A stretch of DNA of 64,000 bases, taken from Augochlora pura. Taxonomy: Eukaryota; Arthropoda; Insecta; Hymenoptera; Halictidae. This document shows positions 10,753 through 22,619 of this stretch, piece by piece. The notes under the pieces are model-generated. The model was not told where the DNA came from. It did not search any database and worked only from the letters and a program-made list of their open reading frames with translations. The position numbers and the translations under genes were made by a program. Location: positions 62,001 through 126,000 of the forward strand of contig NC_135772.1 in assembly GCF_028453695.1 (NCBI RefSeq), in the 5' to 3' direction. The first letter of the stretch is position 1, and each line of letters begins with the position of its first letter.

Positions 10753-11450
10753 GCAGAGACGAAGTTTCGCGCGGGTGGTTTATTCGATGAAATCGCGCCC
10801 GCCGCCGCGGTATAGATTTCCCATTCCCGTGTGAGCATAACAGGCTGAGTACTTATAATTTACAATATTCTCAGTGTGTCATTCGTGCTCGCCATAATTC
10901 ACCGGCTAAATTTACCTTGCCTCATCCTTGGGCGCGAGCATACATACCAGCCTGGAATCAATTATTTAAAGGAGCCGTGGTGGCGTGGAACGCGCGCGAC
11001 TCTTTGATTTATAAGATTGATGCTGTACATCGGCGGAGTCCGTCAAAAACCGTATCGATCTGACGTAATCGCGACGACGAGAAACGGAAAAACCGCTTTG
11101 CCTCGCGAAAATGAAATTCTCCGATCGGTGACGCGCAGGAGGGTGCAATCGAATTGGAAGGGGGATTTAGTCGATGAAGAAATCATCGGTGTTTTAACGT
11201 TTTTCGTTCGAGTATATATTCTGTAACTTGTATTTGTAGGTTATGGATTTGTATATATTTTTTGTATACATATACGAGCAATATTGAGTAATTTTGTGTA
11301 TATATATATATATATATAAATATATATACGAGCAATATTAAGTTATTTTTGTAATATTGAGCAATCTTTTTATATGTTCATTCGCGCGGGAGAACATTGT
11401 TTGAAAAATAAACGAATTAGTATATAACGAGTAATATAATATATGCGAGT
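10753..11450. other. CpG-rich patch, then AT-rich; no gene
   Basis: 10753-11170 is relatively GC-rich. The overlapping open frames at 10966-11148 (minus) and 11017-11226 (plus) are not recognised. 11230-11345 contains TATATA runs. A 25 bp sequence at 11421 (TATATAACGAGTAATATAAT and on) recurs at 11751 on the other side of the next element. Confidence 0.4.
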
Positions 11451-11745
11451 AATTAATAGCTAAACTACTGTTAATTAATAGTAGAATATATTGAGGTGGA
11501 TATAAAATAATTTAACAATGTTTATAAAATATACGATAACTATTTTAACAATCAAATTAATATAACGATTAAACAACCATCCTTGGCTGTCTCCATAAAT
11601 TGTTACATAATTGTTGACAAAGAAGCGCGATGATTGTTCATTCGTTATATTGATTTAATTATGAAAATACAATTATCGTACATTTTATAAACAATGTTAA
11701 ATTATTTTATATCGACTTTAATATATTCTACTATTAATTAACAAT
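11451..11745. mobile_element. palindromic miniature element with direct-repeat flanks
   Basis: Inverted arms meet near 11600. AGTAGAATATATTGAGGTGG at 11480 pairs with the reverse of the CGACTTTAATATATTCTACT region near 11728, and AAATAATTTAACAATGTTTA pairs with its reverse near 11690. Flanking copies of TATATAACGAGTAATATAAT at 11421 and 11751 look like a long direct duplication of the target or of an outer repeat. Confidence 0.7.
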
Positions 11746-11843
11746 GTGGTATATAACGAGTAATATAATACATACAATTAATTGATAATTGAACCAAAGA
11801 TTAGGACATAAAATTTCTCGCAAGTAAAAGTATAATGGTCGTT

Positions 11844-11995
11844 TTAACATTCTTTTTGCCCTCGAATCCATTTTAACTGCAAATCTAACATAATTTTGTC
11901 GGTTTCTGGTATTTCCATTTGATGGATACGAAATTGATTCTTGTGACTTTTTAAATATCTTAAAATCTAGATTTTGTTAATTTAAAAATGATTTA
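11844..11995 (+). mobile_element. diverged family A left half
   Basis: Begins TTAACATTCTTTTTGCCCTC and shares ATTTTAACTGCAAATCTAA, a TTTCCATTTGAT block and GATTCTTGTGAC with family A copies. The right half is replaced by the 19-20 bp repeat that follows. Confidence 0.6.
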
Positions 11996-12310
11996 AAATA
12001 TATATGAAAATATTGAAGATATTTTAATGTATTTAAAATATATATAAAAATATTTAAAATTATCTAAAATATTTAGAATTATTTAAGATATTTAAACTTA
12101 TCTAAAATATTTAATCTTATCTAAAACATTAAAAATTATCTAAAACATTTAAACTTATTTAAAACATTTAAAATTATCTAAAACATTTAAATTTATCTAA
12201 AACATTTAAATTTATCTAAAACATTTAAACTTATCTAAAATATTTAAAATTGTCTAAAATACTGAAACTTATCTAAAATATTTAAAATTATTTAAAATTA
12301 TTTAAATTAT
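11996..12310. repeat. 19-20 bp tandem repeat
   Basis: Degenerate units of about 19-20 bp, consensus near ATTTAAACTTATCTAAAAC. It appears to have expanded out of the interior of a family A element. Confidence 0.88.
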
Positions 12311-13380
12311 AGATTTAAAATATCGCGTTCGATAGGAAAGTGTCTCTTTCGAGTCTGTTCTTGTCGCTCTCATGCCCTTTGTATATTTTAGCTAGATTTT
12401 AACTTATCGGAAGCAAAAGGTTGGAAACGCGTGTAACGTATCGTAATGTGGAATTAAGTCAATTCGATGCCGTTGGTAAATCGAAAGTTAATGGACACGA
12501 AACTGCGAGGGGAATAGAAACGATGTTGCGTCGCGAACGGGACAAAACTCTTGGAGATCATTCGAGAATCTCGTCGCGGTTCAACGAAGCGTAGAGGCGG
12601 CTGCGCGAGCGTTGTTCTCTATGGCGGCACCGCCGCGGCGAGCTGCGATCTGAGAACACGCGAAAAAACTCCTACACGGATCGTTACTGAAATTGAATGG
12701 GGCACAGTAAATCGCGTGTCGGTCGGCCAAACTATGCGCGACACGGTGTCGCCTACATGCAATTATCACCGCGATTGTTACCACGTTGCGTGTCTCACTC
12801 GACTGCATAATTCTCCCAACGCGAGCACTTTCCATTTTCTTTCTCCGCTTTGAATAACGCGGAATACGAACTTTCCGCTCGAATTACAATCGAAGATGCT
12901 CGCGCTTTCCTCCGAACCGTCTTTAGAATAAAAACAAATCCGATTGCAGCCTCATTTGTTTCTCTAGATATAATTCAATCCTAATTTTTTTACTAATAAC
13001 TAAACGGCGTTACAGTGTTTTATAAGGTTATAAATATATTCGAAAATTTATTCTATCAATAAATTTTGCCCCGGGCTTACATAGGATACCCGGGGATAAA
13101 ATAATATATAATCTATTATAATATATAAAGTTAATTATTCGTTATCTATTTTTGTAATTGATTATAATTGACCAATAGGACAAATCATGGTAATCGTCAT
13201 TATTAATAAATTATCATTAGTACTGATATAGACAAAGAATAACTAATTTTATATTAACGATTCCAGTGAAAGATAAATAAATCTTCCATGCAAATCTCAC
13301 AGTTTTCCGATTAAAAGATACATGATGATACACATATCATGATTATATTGTAGATAATATATACAACAATAAAATGTTGT
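12311..13380. other. no recognisable gene
   Basis: 12480-12900 is CpG-rich with overlapping open frames on both strands (12551-12853 plus, 12581-12835 minus), neither recognised. A small inverted repeat CCCCGGG/CCCGGGG sits at about 13070-13096. The rest is AT-rich. Confidence 0.4.
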
Positions 13381-13532
13381 TAACTATTAAACTACTGCAC
13401 TCTTTAATTTAATTTTGATTAAAAGTTTCCTAAGTTTCTGAAGTTGTAGATTTTAATTCGGGTACTGTGTTATACTGTTTTCTACCTTCATACATACAAG
13501 GTGTCTCAAAAGCAACCTTCACACTTTTTCGC
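13381..13532. mobile_element. left end of a split palindromic element
   Basis: Reads as the reverse complement of 17087-17232 with very few differences. It includes about 115 bp of outer arm and then ACAAGGTGTCTCAAAAGC and AACCTTCA, the outermost part of the inner terminal repeat. The rest of that arm is missing here and resumes at about 16786. Confidence 0.75.
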
Positions 13533-16194
13533 ATATTTTCTATCCGCTGTCTACCAATTACTGGCGTTAATTACGACCGATGGCTATTGTTTGGGCTCGT
13601 GGTTAATCTTTCGATTGTTCGAGCATTTGATGTACTTGCACGACCGTGTGCCGACCAACTGTACTATTTACTACTCGAAGGACCATCTCCCCTAGCAGGA
13701 GGAAACAGATAGACAACAATTCGTGTTAACAATTCTATTTATCTAATAACAACCCAGTACATCACCAACAAATTGACGTATGGGGACTATCTACTCTGAA
13801 GGCCGACTCAGAGCAATTGCGTCGTTGTTAACTAGCGAAGTATGTACAAACTGACTATGTAACTATAACTGAACTATGACTATCTATCTGAACTAGACGA
13901 GGCCCGGACTTCCACCCTTGATATAGTCGGCGGGCTTCCCTACCATCTCACACTAGGGGGTGGGCACTGAGGAGAGTCGTCCATGTTAAATTATGGTGCA
14001 GGGTATTTTAATGAAGAACTCTTAAATGGATTTTAATAACTGTATTCTGAGGTCAATGTATTACAAAGGAGTTTTCGTACGCTTCTGTCTAGCCCTGTTC
14101 GGCGCGGTCTGTTTATATGCGCACAAAGGTATACGTATGGGTTTTTTGTGTTAGGACGGTCGATGTCCTGCAGTATTGATATAATCAGTTTATCGACCTT
14201 TATGAAGCGATTTATAGTTATTTCTAACAGCCCAGTCCACAAGTGTTCGACAAGGAAAATGAATTCCCACCAGACAACGTTTGGGACCGAGGAGGGGGTA
14301 CCGCGGACGTTTCCAAAAAAAGTCCCAATCCGAAACGCGGGCCTCCGGACTTTCCCAATATCTGCGTTGCAGCTTGATAAGTGCTGATCCCAAACGTGTC
14401 GTATTTCCGTGACTCTCCCAAGTACGTTGCCGAGGACCCAGGATTTATGGCCCGGTTATAACAACAAAACGCTGAAGATGAGCCATGCGCCTCGTGACCG
14501 GCCGAAACTACTGTTTTCTGGAAGCGCGGGTGACAGGTCCACACCGTAGCCAATTTCGACCGTCCCGAGCGCACGACCACCGCCATAAACCCGACGAGCA
14601 GGCCTCGACAGCTATTATTTGATTTATTATTGATTCATTTAATTTATTCGACACCTTGCGAAAACGTTTGCATGTGGTTGAAAAATTTCGTCGACAATCA
14701 AATATAAGCGCGAGAAACCAAATATCACCGTCGGAAAAACGACGCAGCGTTTGTTGTCGCGTGTTCAAACGTCCATGATCCACGGCACAAATGATAAAGA
14801 CGTTACAGCACTTGCTTCCATAAGATCTCATATCGTTTACAGAGATGCTGCGCGGGAGATAACAAACGGCGCACGTGTTTCCTGCGCCGCGTTTCGTAAT
14901 TTTTGTGAACTCTGCGAGTATTTGCAGGCTTTGCTCCGTGAACGAGGACATAAATAAATGATAAAATAATAAATTAATAATAGAATAATGAATAAATAGT
15001 AAAATAATGAATAAATAATAACATAACAAATAAATAATAAAATAATAAATAGATAATAAAAGAAGAGACATGAAGCGGGTGACAGCGGAAGGAGAAAACG
15101 GGTTAACGAAAGGGGAGAAGGCAAAAATACGGCGCAACGCGTCCGCGTCCGCGTCCTCCGGCTCGTAACGGTTCGCGAAGAATGAAAGCGATCGTGGTGC
15201 ACGTCCGCCGTGAATTATAATAGAAACAACCGGTACGTGAAAACTTCCCATTCGGTTTCGAAATCAGAAAGCATTTATCTCGAACTTTATTCGTCCATGA
15301 GCAAGGAAGAGAAAATTATCGAAGACATAGCGCGAGGGTTAAAACGACGAAAATATTTGAAATATCGTGAAGAACACCTTTTCTTATCTCATTCGACTAT
15401 AAGATAACAGAGAAGAGTTTAATGACATTCTGCTGATATTCTCACCAAGGGTCTAGCGGGATAAAAAAATATACAACTTGTGGATTGTTATTGTGTCTAC
15501 TAAAATGGTAAAGGACGTGAGACAAGTATGCAAATTATGTGCAAAATACATGCAAAATATATGCGAAATATATAAATAATAAGCATTATTTATTCTAATT
15601 TGCATTGCACTGTGCACCTATAATTTGTTCCTTATGTTTCAAGTGGATGTATTTTTTTACTGAAAATTCATTTAACAGCGGTAAATGACCTTTCGACATC
15701 GCGGGACATAATTGGCCCACATTAGTATGTTTTCTAATATCTGGCATCAATTTCGCCTGGTTTTACAGTAGTAATTGCATATAGATTTGTTTTAACAAAG
15801 TATCAAACCCTGGCCTTTTATTATAGCACTGTGGTCGCCGAGGTGCATCGTTTTGAAATTACAAGTGGACAAAATGTTAAGGCGCTTGAATTAGTTGGAA
15901 AAACGTTCAAATACGCAGTTCTATGCGAGTCTATTGTATAGAAACGTTTCGTTAATAATTAGTTTATATGAATATTTAAGCATTTTTTAATCCTAGATCG
16001 AATGATGAGAGGAGAACAAGCGTTAAGCGCGAAGGAGAAGATCAAAATTCAGCAATTGAAAAAATTGTGTGAAAATTGTAAAGAAACGAAAGAGAAGTCG
16101 AAGGAAAGACCTCCGCTCCTTTTTTAAAAGAAAAACTGATTAATTTTTGGAAAAGCATCGAGCTTTCGATTTACGCCTCAACAAATTTCAGTGG
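13533..16194. other. inserted block, no intact gene
   Basis: This lies between the two halves of the palindromic element and is therefore probably inserted. 13700-14600 is GC-richer, with CCACCC/GGGGGTGGG-type stretches that could be an old LTR, but no paired LTR was seen. 14955-15060 is an (AATAAATAATA)-like run that creates a false 247-codon minus-strand frame. 15478-15540 resembles 16188-16250, suggesting a duplicated piece of the Tc1-like gene. Confidence 0.4.
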
Positions 16195-16770
16195 ATTGTT
16201 ATCGCGTCTATTAAAACGATGAAGAACGTGATGCAAAGAGCAATGCACTCGAAACGTATGGAATTTGCTACGAAGCCACCTTTAATAAACAAACCTGTTT
16301 GATTCAATTTTGCAATAGATCTCGTATTCGATGGAAAAACAGTGGAAACAAATTATATTCACAGCTGAAGAAAAATAGAATTTGGATGGTCCCCTTGAAA
16401 ACAACTACTATTTACACGATTTAAGGAAAAAACGAAAATTGTTAAATCGCCGACTACGTTGTGGTGTTACAGGAATGATGCGAACAGACATTGATTATTG
16501 AAAAAGACGGAAATAAAATTTATTCAAGGCCGTACGAATAGTGCTGGCTACTTAAATTTAATTCAAAAATAAATAGAGATGAACGTTCACAAAATTGCTG
16601 GAAAAGAATATATATTTCAACAAGATAACGCAGTTGTGCATCCCGTTCACATTGCAAGAAGCTAGCTTACACCGAAAAATATAAATATTTTGAATTGGCC
16701 AGCGACGTCTCCTGATTTAATTACTGTAAATGTTTGTAGAAAACTCCGTTGAACATTATACAGTTCCAAA
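16195..16770 (+). pseudogene. decayed Tc1-like transposase
   Basis: Conceptual translation shows a Tc1-family catalytic domain in recognisable order: WKQIIFTAEEK*NLDGP (normally FSDEKKFNLDGPDG), a YYLHDLRKK block, then EIKFIQGRTNSAGYLNLIQK*, the block YIFQQDNAVVHPVHIARS, and finally ILNWPATSPDL. These are the landmarks around the DD34E acids. The first acid is lost (SDE reads TAE), the second D in QQDNA is kept, and the expected PIEN glutamate after SPDL is gone. At least three in-frame stops and one or more frameshifts are present. An N-terminal region near 16010 (QALSAKEKIKIQQL) may belong to it. Such transposases cut and paste at TA sites in the nucleus; this copy cannot. Confidence 0.75.
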
Positions 16771-16785
16771 AATGTCTAAAAATTC

Positions 16786-17232
16786 GAAACTGGTGGATAC
16801 CTGAGGTCATTTGAAGCAACTTTTTCCTTTATAAAAATGTTCTCCGAAGTATCGTTAACGAGTTATTAGCGAAAAACAGTGACCATTGAGAGGCTCGGGG
16901 CGGCTGAGCCAACGAGCGGTCGAATCTCAGTTCCGCTAATTTAATTGGCTCGGCCACTTTACGCTAGCGGAACTCGCATCTCATTGGTCAGTATTTTTCG
17001 TCAATAACTTGTTAACGATGCTTCGGAGAAAATTTTTACAAAGGAAAAAGTTGCTTCAACTGATCTTAGGTATCTCCCATTTCACGATTGAAGGTTGCTT
17101 TTGAGACACCTTGTATATATGAAGGTAGAAAACAGTATAACACAGTACCCGAATTAAAATCTACAACTTCAGAAACTTAGGAAACTTTTAATCAAAATTA
17201 AATAAAAGAGTGTAGTAGTTTAATAGTTTATG
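16786..17232. mobile_element. right part of a split palindromic element
   Basis: Palindromic body like 7108-7490 (GTTAACGAGTTATTAGCG left, CAATAACTTGTTAACGATGC right, inverted copies of AATTGGCTCGGCC or its relative in the core). The right terminal repeat is complete, ending CTTTTGAGACACCTTGT. The left terminal repeat lacks its outer 35 bp, which sit at 13498-13532. Confidence 0.75.
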
Positions 17233-17892
17233 GCTGTCTTACGACAGGCATGAGTAGGTCGAATGCAAAACGTTGGAAACCTTTAAAGAATTAAAATGAT
17301 ACATTAAAATGAAAAATAAATAAAAATGCTACTGCATTGTTCTACATATCGAAGTGATTAGGAAATGGAAATAACTTTTAATCAAAATTATATAAAAGAG
17401 TATTGTATATAATAGTATTATATTACATAATATAATTATATAAAATAATAGTTTAGTAATTAATCATAAAGAATGATCGAAGTGGTACAAAGAAAAGAAC
17501 TCTATTACTAAAACTTGAAAATTTCTGTAACTCAATTCATTTTAATGTTTCTGTTATTTCATATTCAGAGAGCTTTATTATTTTACCTACGTTAAATTTC
17601 ATTCTTTTAATTAAAAAAGAAGCAGACATAACGATTTGTTAAAGCATGTCAGTGTCAAAAATTTCGTGGTATCTTGTCATTTTGCTCGCCGCTATAAATG
17701 CGACGATTGAAGGAACTCGATCTTATTTTATTGTCCCATGACCGTTGAAGCTTATTTCGATTTATGGAATCGTCATACGGTCTATCAATCGAAAAGTTTC
17801 AGCTTCGCGTGTTCGCTCATGTAAAAATGTTTCGCGACAGAAAGTAATTTGAAATCGATTTAACAAAATACGGGAACCGGTTGTGTTCTGAC
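17233..17892. other. AT-rich, no gene
   Basis: No repeat family member or coding signal apart from a second, short copy of CTTTTAATCAAAATTA at about 17372. Confidence 0.4.
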
Positions 17893-18268
17893 CTTGCTTC
17901 CAATGTTTAGCTTTTACGGATTATGATTTTCTGAAGTACCATCTACCAAGATTACCTTCTTCGAGAAGAATTCTGTATCAGAGACTCGGACAATGACAGA
18001 AATGACAATAATATTGTCAATATTGTTAGCAAGTGGTACTTCAAGAATTTAAAAATTGACAATAATATTGCCACTATTATTAGTAGATGGCATTTGAAAA
18101 ATTGAAAAATTTGAAGAATTCAAAAATGACAATAATATTGTTAATATTATTAGTAGATGGCATTTGAAGAATTGAAAAATTTGAAGAATGAAAAAATAAC
18201 AATAATATTGTGAATATTATTGGTAAGTGGTACTTTAGAAAATCATAGTCCGTAAAAGGGAAGCATTG
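17893..18268. mobile_element. miniature element with internal tandem repeats
   Basis: Terminal inverted repeats of about 45 bp: CTTTTACGGATTATGATTTT at 17911 pairs with the reverse of AAAATCATAGTCCGTAAAAG at 18239. The interior has four copies of a 60-70 bp unit, each with the self-complementary GACAATAATATTGTCAATAT core and a GTAGATGGCATTTGAA tail. Confidence 0.78.
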
Positions 18269-18387
18269 AACCTAAATATGATAAAATATATTATATTTAA
18301 TCTTCTGTTCTATGGTTAATACAATTCTCCATGGTAACAGTTTCAGCAGAATCGTTTTTCTATCTGCAAAACGATAGCTTCGACTTT

Positions 18388-18768
18388 TTAACACTTTAAC
18401 AATTCGACCGAAAACATAACATTATTCGTAACACAAGCGAAACAATATTTATCCATTCGTCTTATTCATCGCAAAAGGTAGCTAATATTTTAAAAATTAC
18501 ACGCGACATTACAGTAGTAAAATCAAACGCATTTACTTCGATAATAAGTAACAAATTATTTGCCATGACGATATAATTTTTAATTTACATTATTTAAATG
18601 TATTCCGGACTATGTACATATACAACCTCTATGTAACACAAAAAGGTTCTTATTAGCCCGTTAATAAATAATAATAATAATTATTATAATTGCCATGACA
18701 ATTGATTCACAGGCTACCAGTCTCAAGTGAAAAGCCAATTGAAAGACTATCGGTCGGTAAAGTGTTAA
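18388..18768. mobile_element. TTAA miniature element, family B
   Basis: Left end TTAACACTTTAACAATTCGA, right end CGGTCGGTAAAGTGTTAA. About 380 bp, with short ATAATAATAATTATTATAAT palindromes inside. Other copies are at 24107, 39713 and 40613. Confidence 0.75.
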
Positions 18769-19012
18769 GAGCACGCTGTCGATGGTTTCGTCCACGTGGG
18801 TTGTGAAAAGTAGGTGTCCGATGACGCGCGCGTTTCAGCTGACCGTGACCAGCCTCGCGTCCGGCTCGTTTCAAATCAATTGGAGATGGATTTCAAATGA
18901 AATGTACGCTGGAACTTGCTTTACTCGCAAGAGTGAATATTTAGCAACGATTCGCTTTGGAGCCGCGAAAGGAAACTAAGGTATAATCCCTTGTATCTCT
19001 GCACTATACAGG

Positions 19013-19290
19013 GTGATCCGCAATTATGGAAACACGGGGGAATGGAGGTCATTTCAAGTAACCTTTTCCTTTGACGAAATGCAAACCGCGGCTTCGTTTA
19101 CGAGTTATTAATTATAAAAGATTGTTGCGCGCGCAGGTAAATTTTTAAAAAATTACAATAAACCTTTTCTCCATTATTTACCATACCCTTTCACCTCACG
19201 TAATCGATTTTTCTTTACCAGTTTTATTTTTAAATTTGACATACTCAAAAATAGGGGTGGTGCCACAATTATGCTCCTCGGTGCACAGTA
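19013..19290. mobile_element. possible miniature element
   Basis: Begins TACAGGGTGATCCGCAATTA, a terminal-repeat type common in Hymenoptera. A weak inverted match, CCACAATTATGCTCCTCGG, ends near 19287. Boundaries are uncertain. Confidence 0.4.
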
Positions 19291-19306
19291 GCTTTATTAT
19301 ATGATA

Positions 19307-19508
19307 TTAGGTCTACCGCGGAAAGTTCTGTCTGCGGAGTGAAAGAATATAATCAATTTTTCGTACATTTAATAATATTTATTACACAATTTAATTTCGT
19401 TACCTATGACCTTTAGCCAGCGTGATGGCGATTTGTAAATAAAATTTTTGAAAAATATATGTCAAATTCGATATGACATTATCGGACGGATTTTTCTGGT
19501 AGACCTAA
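19307..19508. mobile_element. 202 bp mariner-type miniature element
   Basis: TA duplication at 19305-19306 and 19509-19510. The left end TTAGGTCTACC is an exact inverted match to the right end GGTAGACCTAA. The interior has no coding capacity. TTAGGT ends with TA duplications indicate mobilisation by a mariner transposase not represented here by a full copy. Confidence 0.8.
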
Positions 19509-20044
19509 TATTATATTATTTACCTATTATTATATTAGACTACTATATATATACTATAGACTTATTATTATATTATTTGTTATACGCGCCGAGCAATTCA
19601 GAAAGGGTGAAACACGCGTGCACTGTGTCCAGCCGGCATAGCGCAATGGCAGGCGGATCAGGAAGAAGATGTCGAGCAGGGAAAGGAATGAAGAAGCGAG
19701 AGGGTTCGGCGTGTTCCGGCGGCGAGTCCGCGCGAAAACCGAAGCGTGGGCCGCGTGGTCGTGTCAGAGGAACGCGCGCGTCGTTGCTCACGACTCGCGC
19801 GCGACGTAACTGGAAAACGGGGTCATCGTGAGTACGCGGGCAAAGACAGCGTCGCAGAACCGGCGAGGATGTCCCAGTTTCGTGGCACCGGGGTCGTTGC
19901 ACCCGGCTTCAGTCAGCCGGCGCTGGCGGCCGCCATCGCACTCGCCGCGCGGCACGCTCGAATCCGCGACGCTCGTCGATCGAGTTTCGATTTCGCGATC
20001 GCGGTCCGTTCTCATCAAACGTCTTCTCTTTTACATCTAAAATA
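19509..20044. other. CpG island-like segment, no recognised gene
   Basis: About 19590-20030 is strongly GC- and CpG-rich. Overlapping open frames occur on both strands, as expected from composition. It might be a promoter or untranslated exon. No splice or coding signature is convincing. Confidence 0.35.
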
Positions 20045-20217
20045 TTAGGTCCTTGAATAAGTTCTCGCTGTTTCTCAAAAGACAGTATTACTAGTACACC
20101 GTCCATGGAATTTCTAATGGTGACTCATCGGCAACAAAGTACTGTATGTTACCTTAAATTTCAGTGTATGATTATTCACTGTAGTGTCAACCACGTGTTT
20201 GTTTATTGGTTCCGAAG

Positions 20218-21026
20218 ATGTCTACTTTTGTGCTGAATAAAGTGGTTTTGCGGGGAATTTTATTGCATTGCTTTATTCAAAAGAAATCTGCATCCGAAGC
20301 ACACAGAATTCTTGTTGACACTTATGGCGACGATGCTCTGTCGGATACGACATACAGAGACTGGTTTCGACGCTTCAAAAATAATGATTTTGAACTCGAG
20401 GATAAGGAACGTTCTGGCGCACCGACAAAGTTTAAAGACGAAGAATTAGAGGAATTGTTTGAAGAAGATCCATGTCAGACGCTGGCAGAGTTTGGAAAAA
20501 TATTGCAAGCAGGTGCGTCAACGGTTTCAAAACGTTTCAAAGGGTTAGGAATGATGCAGAAGAGGGGACATTGGGTGCCGTATGAATTGAAGCCGAGAGA
20601 CGTTGAACGGCGTTTTCCGATGTCTGAACTACTGCTTCGACGACAGAAAAGAAAAGGTTTTTTGCGCCGTATCGTCGCTGGCGATGAAAAGTGGATTCAT
20701 TACGATAATCCAAAGCGTAAAAAATCGTGGATAAGCCCAGCCATGCATCAACATCATCTGCAAAACCAAATATCCATGATTCGAAGCTTCTTCTCTGCAT
20801 TTGGTGGGATCAGAAGGGTGTAATTTATTATGAGCTGCTCAAACCGAATGAAACTATTACAGGAGATCGCTATCGACTTCAATTGATGCGTTTGAGTAGA
20901 ACCCTAAAAGAAAAACGACCACTATAAGAGCAGAGACACGACAAAGCCATTTTGTTACACGACAACGCTTGGTCACATGTTATAAAACCAGTGAATACCT
21001 ACCTGGAAACGCTTAAATACGACAAA
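20218..21026 (+). pseudogene. mauritiana-type mariner transposase, truncated
   Basis: The likely start is the ATG at 20218 (MSTFVLNK), matching the usual family start, although an upstream ATG at 20206 is in frame. About 170 residues are in frame: the helix-turn-helix region including ALSDTTYRDWFRRFKNNDFE, then a linker with WVPYELKPRDVERRF (the WVPHEL-type motif), and the first catalytic aspartate in AGDEKWIHYDNPKRKKSW. A one-base shift near 20727 moves the reading to KPSHASTSSAKPNIHDSKLL and CIWWDQKGVIYYELLKPNE. An in-frame TAA follows at about 20926, then LLHDNAWSH with the second aspartate. The third aspartate region (normally APSDYH) is missing because the sequence switches at about 21030 to another family. 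Closest in style to Mboumar-like elements of ants, by my recognition only. Inactive. Confidence 0.85.
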
Positions 21027-21029
21027 GTT

Positions 21030-21905
21030 GCATACGAATGAAACACGTGTTAAGGTTATTCAAAATTATTTAAAAAGTCAATGTTCAACAAAAAATATCC
21101 CTCGTAAATTACGTGATTTTTTCGGAATACGTAATCGTCCACCTGAGCAAATAACTCGAAATTTGGTTAAACAATTTGATAAAACTGGTTTTGTTTATGA
21201 TAAGACAAAGACTGGCAGACGACAAACAGTTCGTTCGAATGAAAACATTACTGCCATTCGTGAATGTATTGCTAATGAACCATCAGTGTCAATTCCATCT
21301 CGTTCTCAAGAATTGAAGATTTCTTGTGGCAGTTTGTGGCTAATTTTGCATAAAGGAGATGAAAATCCAAGAGCCGTTTAAGAAAAATCACTTGATCGAA
21401 AAAGAGTTTGGTGTGGAAATTGATCGAAAGGCATCGAAAGGTCCATTCTTTTTCGAAAACAAGAATGAAGATGCAGTTACATCGAATGTTGCACGGCATA
21501 ATGAAACGAGTATTGATTACTTATGGCTGAAATCGAGTGGCATCGACAGAAGCAACGTTCATTTTCAACTAGTTGGAGCTACGCCACACACAGCGCGTGG
21601 AAACGTCACTTTATCGCGATCGAAATACAATGGTATATTAATTTCAAGAAATGGCAATGCGTGAATTGGCCACCTCGTTCGCGTGATTACACTCCATTGG
21701 ACTTTTTCCTGCGGAGTTATTCGAAAAGCAAAGTTTATGCCAACGAATCAGCAACAATTCATGACTTAAGAAATAACGGTAGAAATGAATTTGATGAATT
21801 GAACGATCATACGTATCAAAATGTCATCGAACATTTTGGTATTTGAGTCGATGTCTGTAAACGTGGTCGTCGTTGTCACTTGACAGATATCATTTTTCCC
21901 ACATA
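21030..21905 (+). pseudogene. second mariner-like transposase, 5' truncated and deleted
   Basis: Starts abruptly at NETRVKVIQNYLKSQCSTKN and continues through a DNA-binding domain with NRPPEQITRNLVKQFDKTG, GRRQTV and PSVSIPSRSQEL. About 80 codons are then missing, including the first catalytic aspartate region. Reading resumes at DENPRAV* and, in shifted frame, KGPFFFEN, YLWLKSSGID and the second-acid region HFQLVGATPHTA, where the expected QQDG is QLVG. The C-terminus is well preserved: NWPPRSRDYTPLDFFL, SKVYANESATI and, after a TGA in place of arginine at about 21844, RRCHLTDIIFPT. This is a Tc1/mariner-superfamily protein of the WPPRSxDLTPLDYF type common in insects. The same deletion and the same stop recur at 42721-43158. 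Confidence 0.85.
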
Positions 21906-22619
21906 ATTATCATAGATAATACCTCGTAATTGAATGAAAGAAAGAACAAAATTCAAATCAGTTTATTTTCCATTTAAACGAAATTTCCTATAGGTAATTT
22001 TATTTTCAGGATATAGTCTATTTTGGATAACCCTGTACATTGTAGTAATACAAATATACTTGACGGTGGTTAGGGCATTACAGGTGCGGCATGTCGTCAA
22101 TTTTATTATTTTTGACTACGGTTTTACATTAGTTTTTATCGCTTCCTACCTACTTAAATATACGTTTAACAAAATACCGCATTCATGAAATTACTTTCAT
22201 TCTACAACGTAATGGCAATTCTCAATATCTTGACACAAGAATGACTATAATCTATATGATAATATATGTGATAATGTATAATATAGAATATACATTAAAT
22301 TGCATTTATTGTTAGCTTCAATAAGCAAAGCTTCATCATCTTTTACCAAAAATTATAACAATCGTCTCCCTTTCAATTATTGTATTCTACATTCAAAATG
22401 AAGTTAGAGAACTGTCGACTCGATAGATTCTTTAATAACATTCTCATTTTACACACAAAAGAAAGTTTCAACTTCAAACACCTAGAAATACTATTTTCCT
22501 TATTAAACTAACCAACTATATCAATAATTCTTCAATTATTATTATTCGAAAAAGAAAGATATTTCGTAATCTACAAGAAGAAAACCATTGCAAGGAACAT
22601 TTCCAATTTATTAAATAGA

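Larger units (their letters stand above)
20045..22036 (+). mobile_element. chimeric mariner element
   Basis: Left terminal repeat TTAGGTCCTTGAATAAGTTC after a TA is that of a mauritiana-type mariner. The right end GGATAACCCTGTA belongs to a different Tc1/mariner-like family whose left end is seen at 42646. The two transposase genes join near 21030, so the 2 kb unit has ends from two families and could not be moved by either transposase alone. Confidence 0.75.

Noticed and set aside
14508..15251. 247-codon minus-strand frame
   Set aside because: Its hydrophobic centre comes from an AATAAATAATA-like repeat, no domain is recognisable, and the flanking parts look like unrelated GC-rich DNA.
19573..20048. 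Possible genes in the CpG-rich 19.6-20.0 kb island
   Set aside because: Five overlapping frames on both strands, no recognised motif, and arginine-rich strings typical of GC-rich chance frames.
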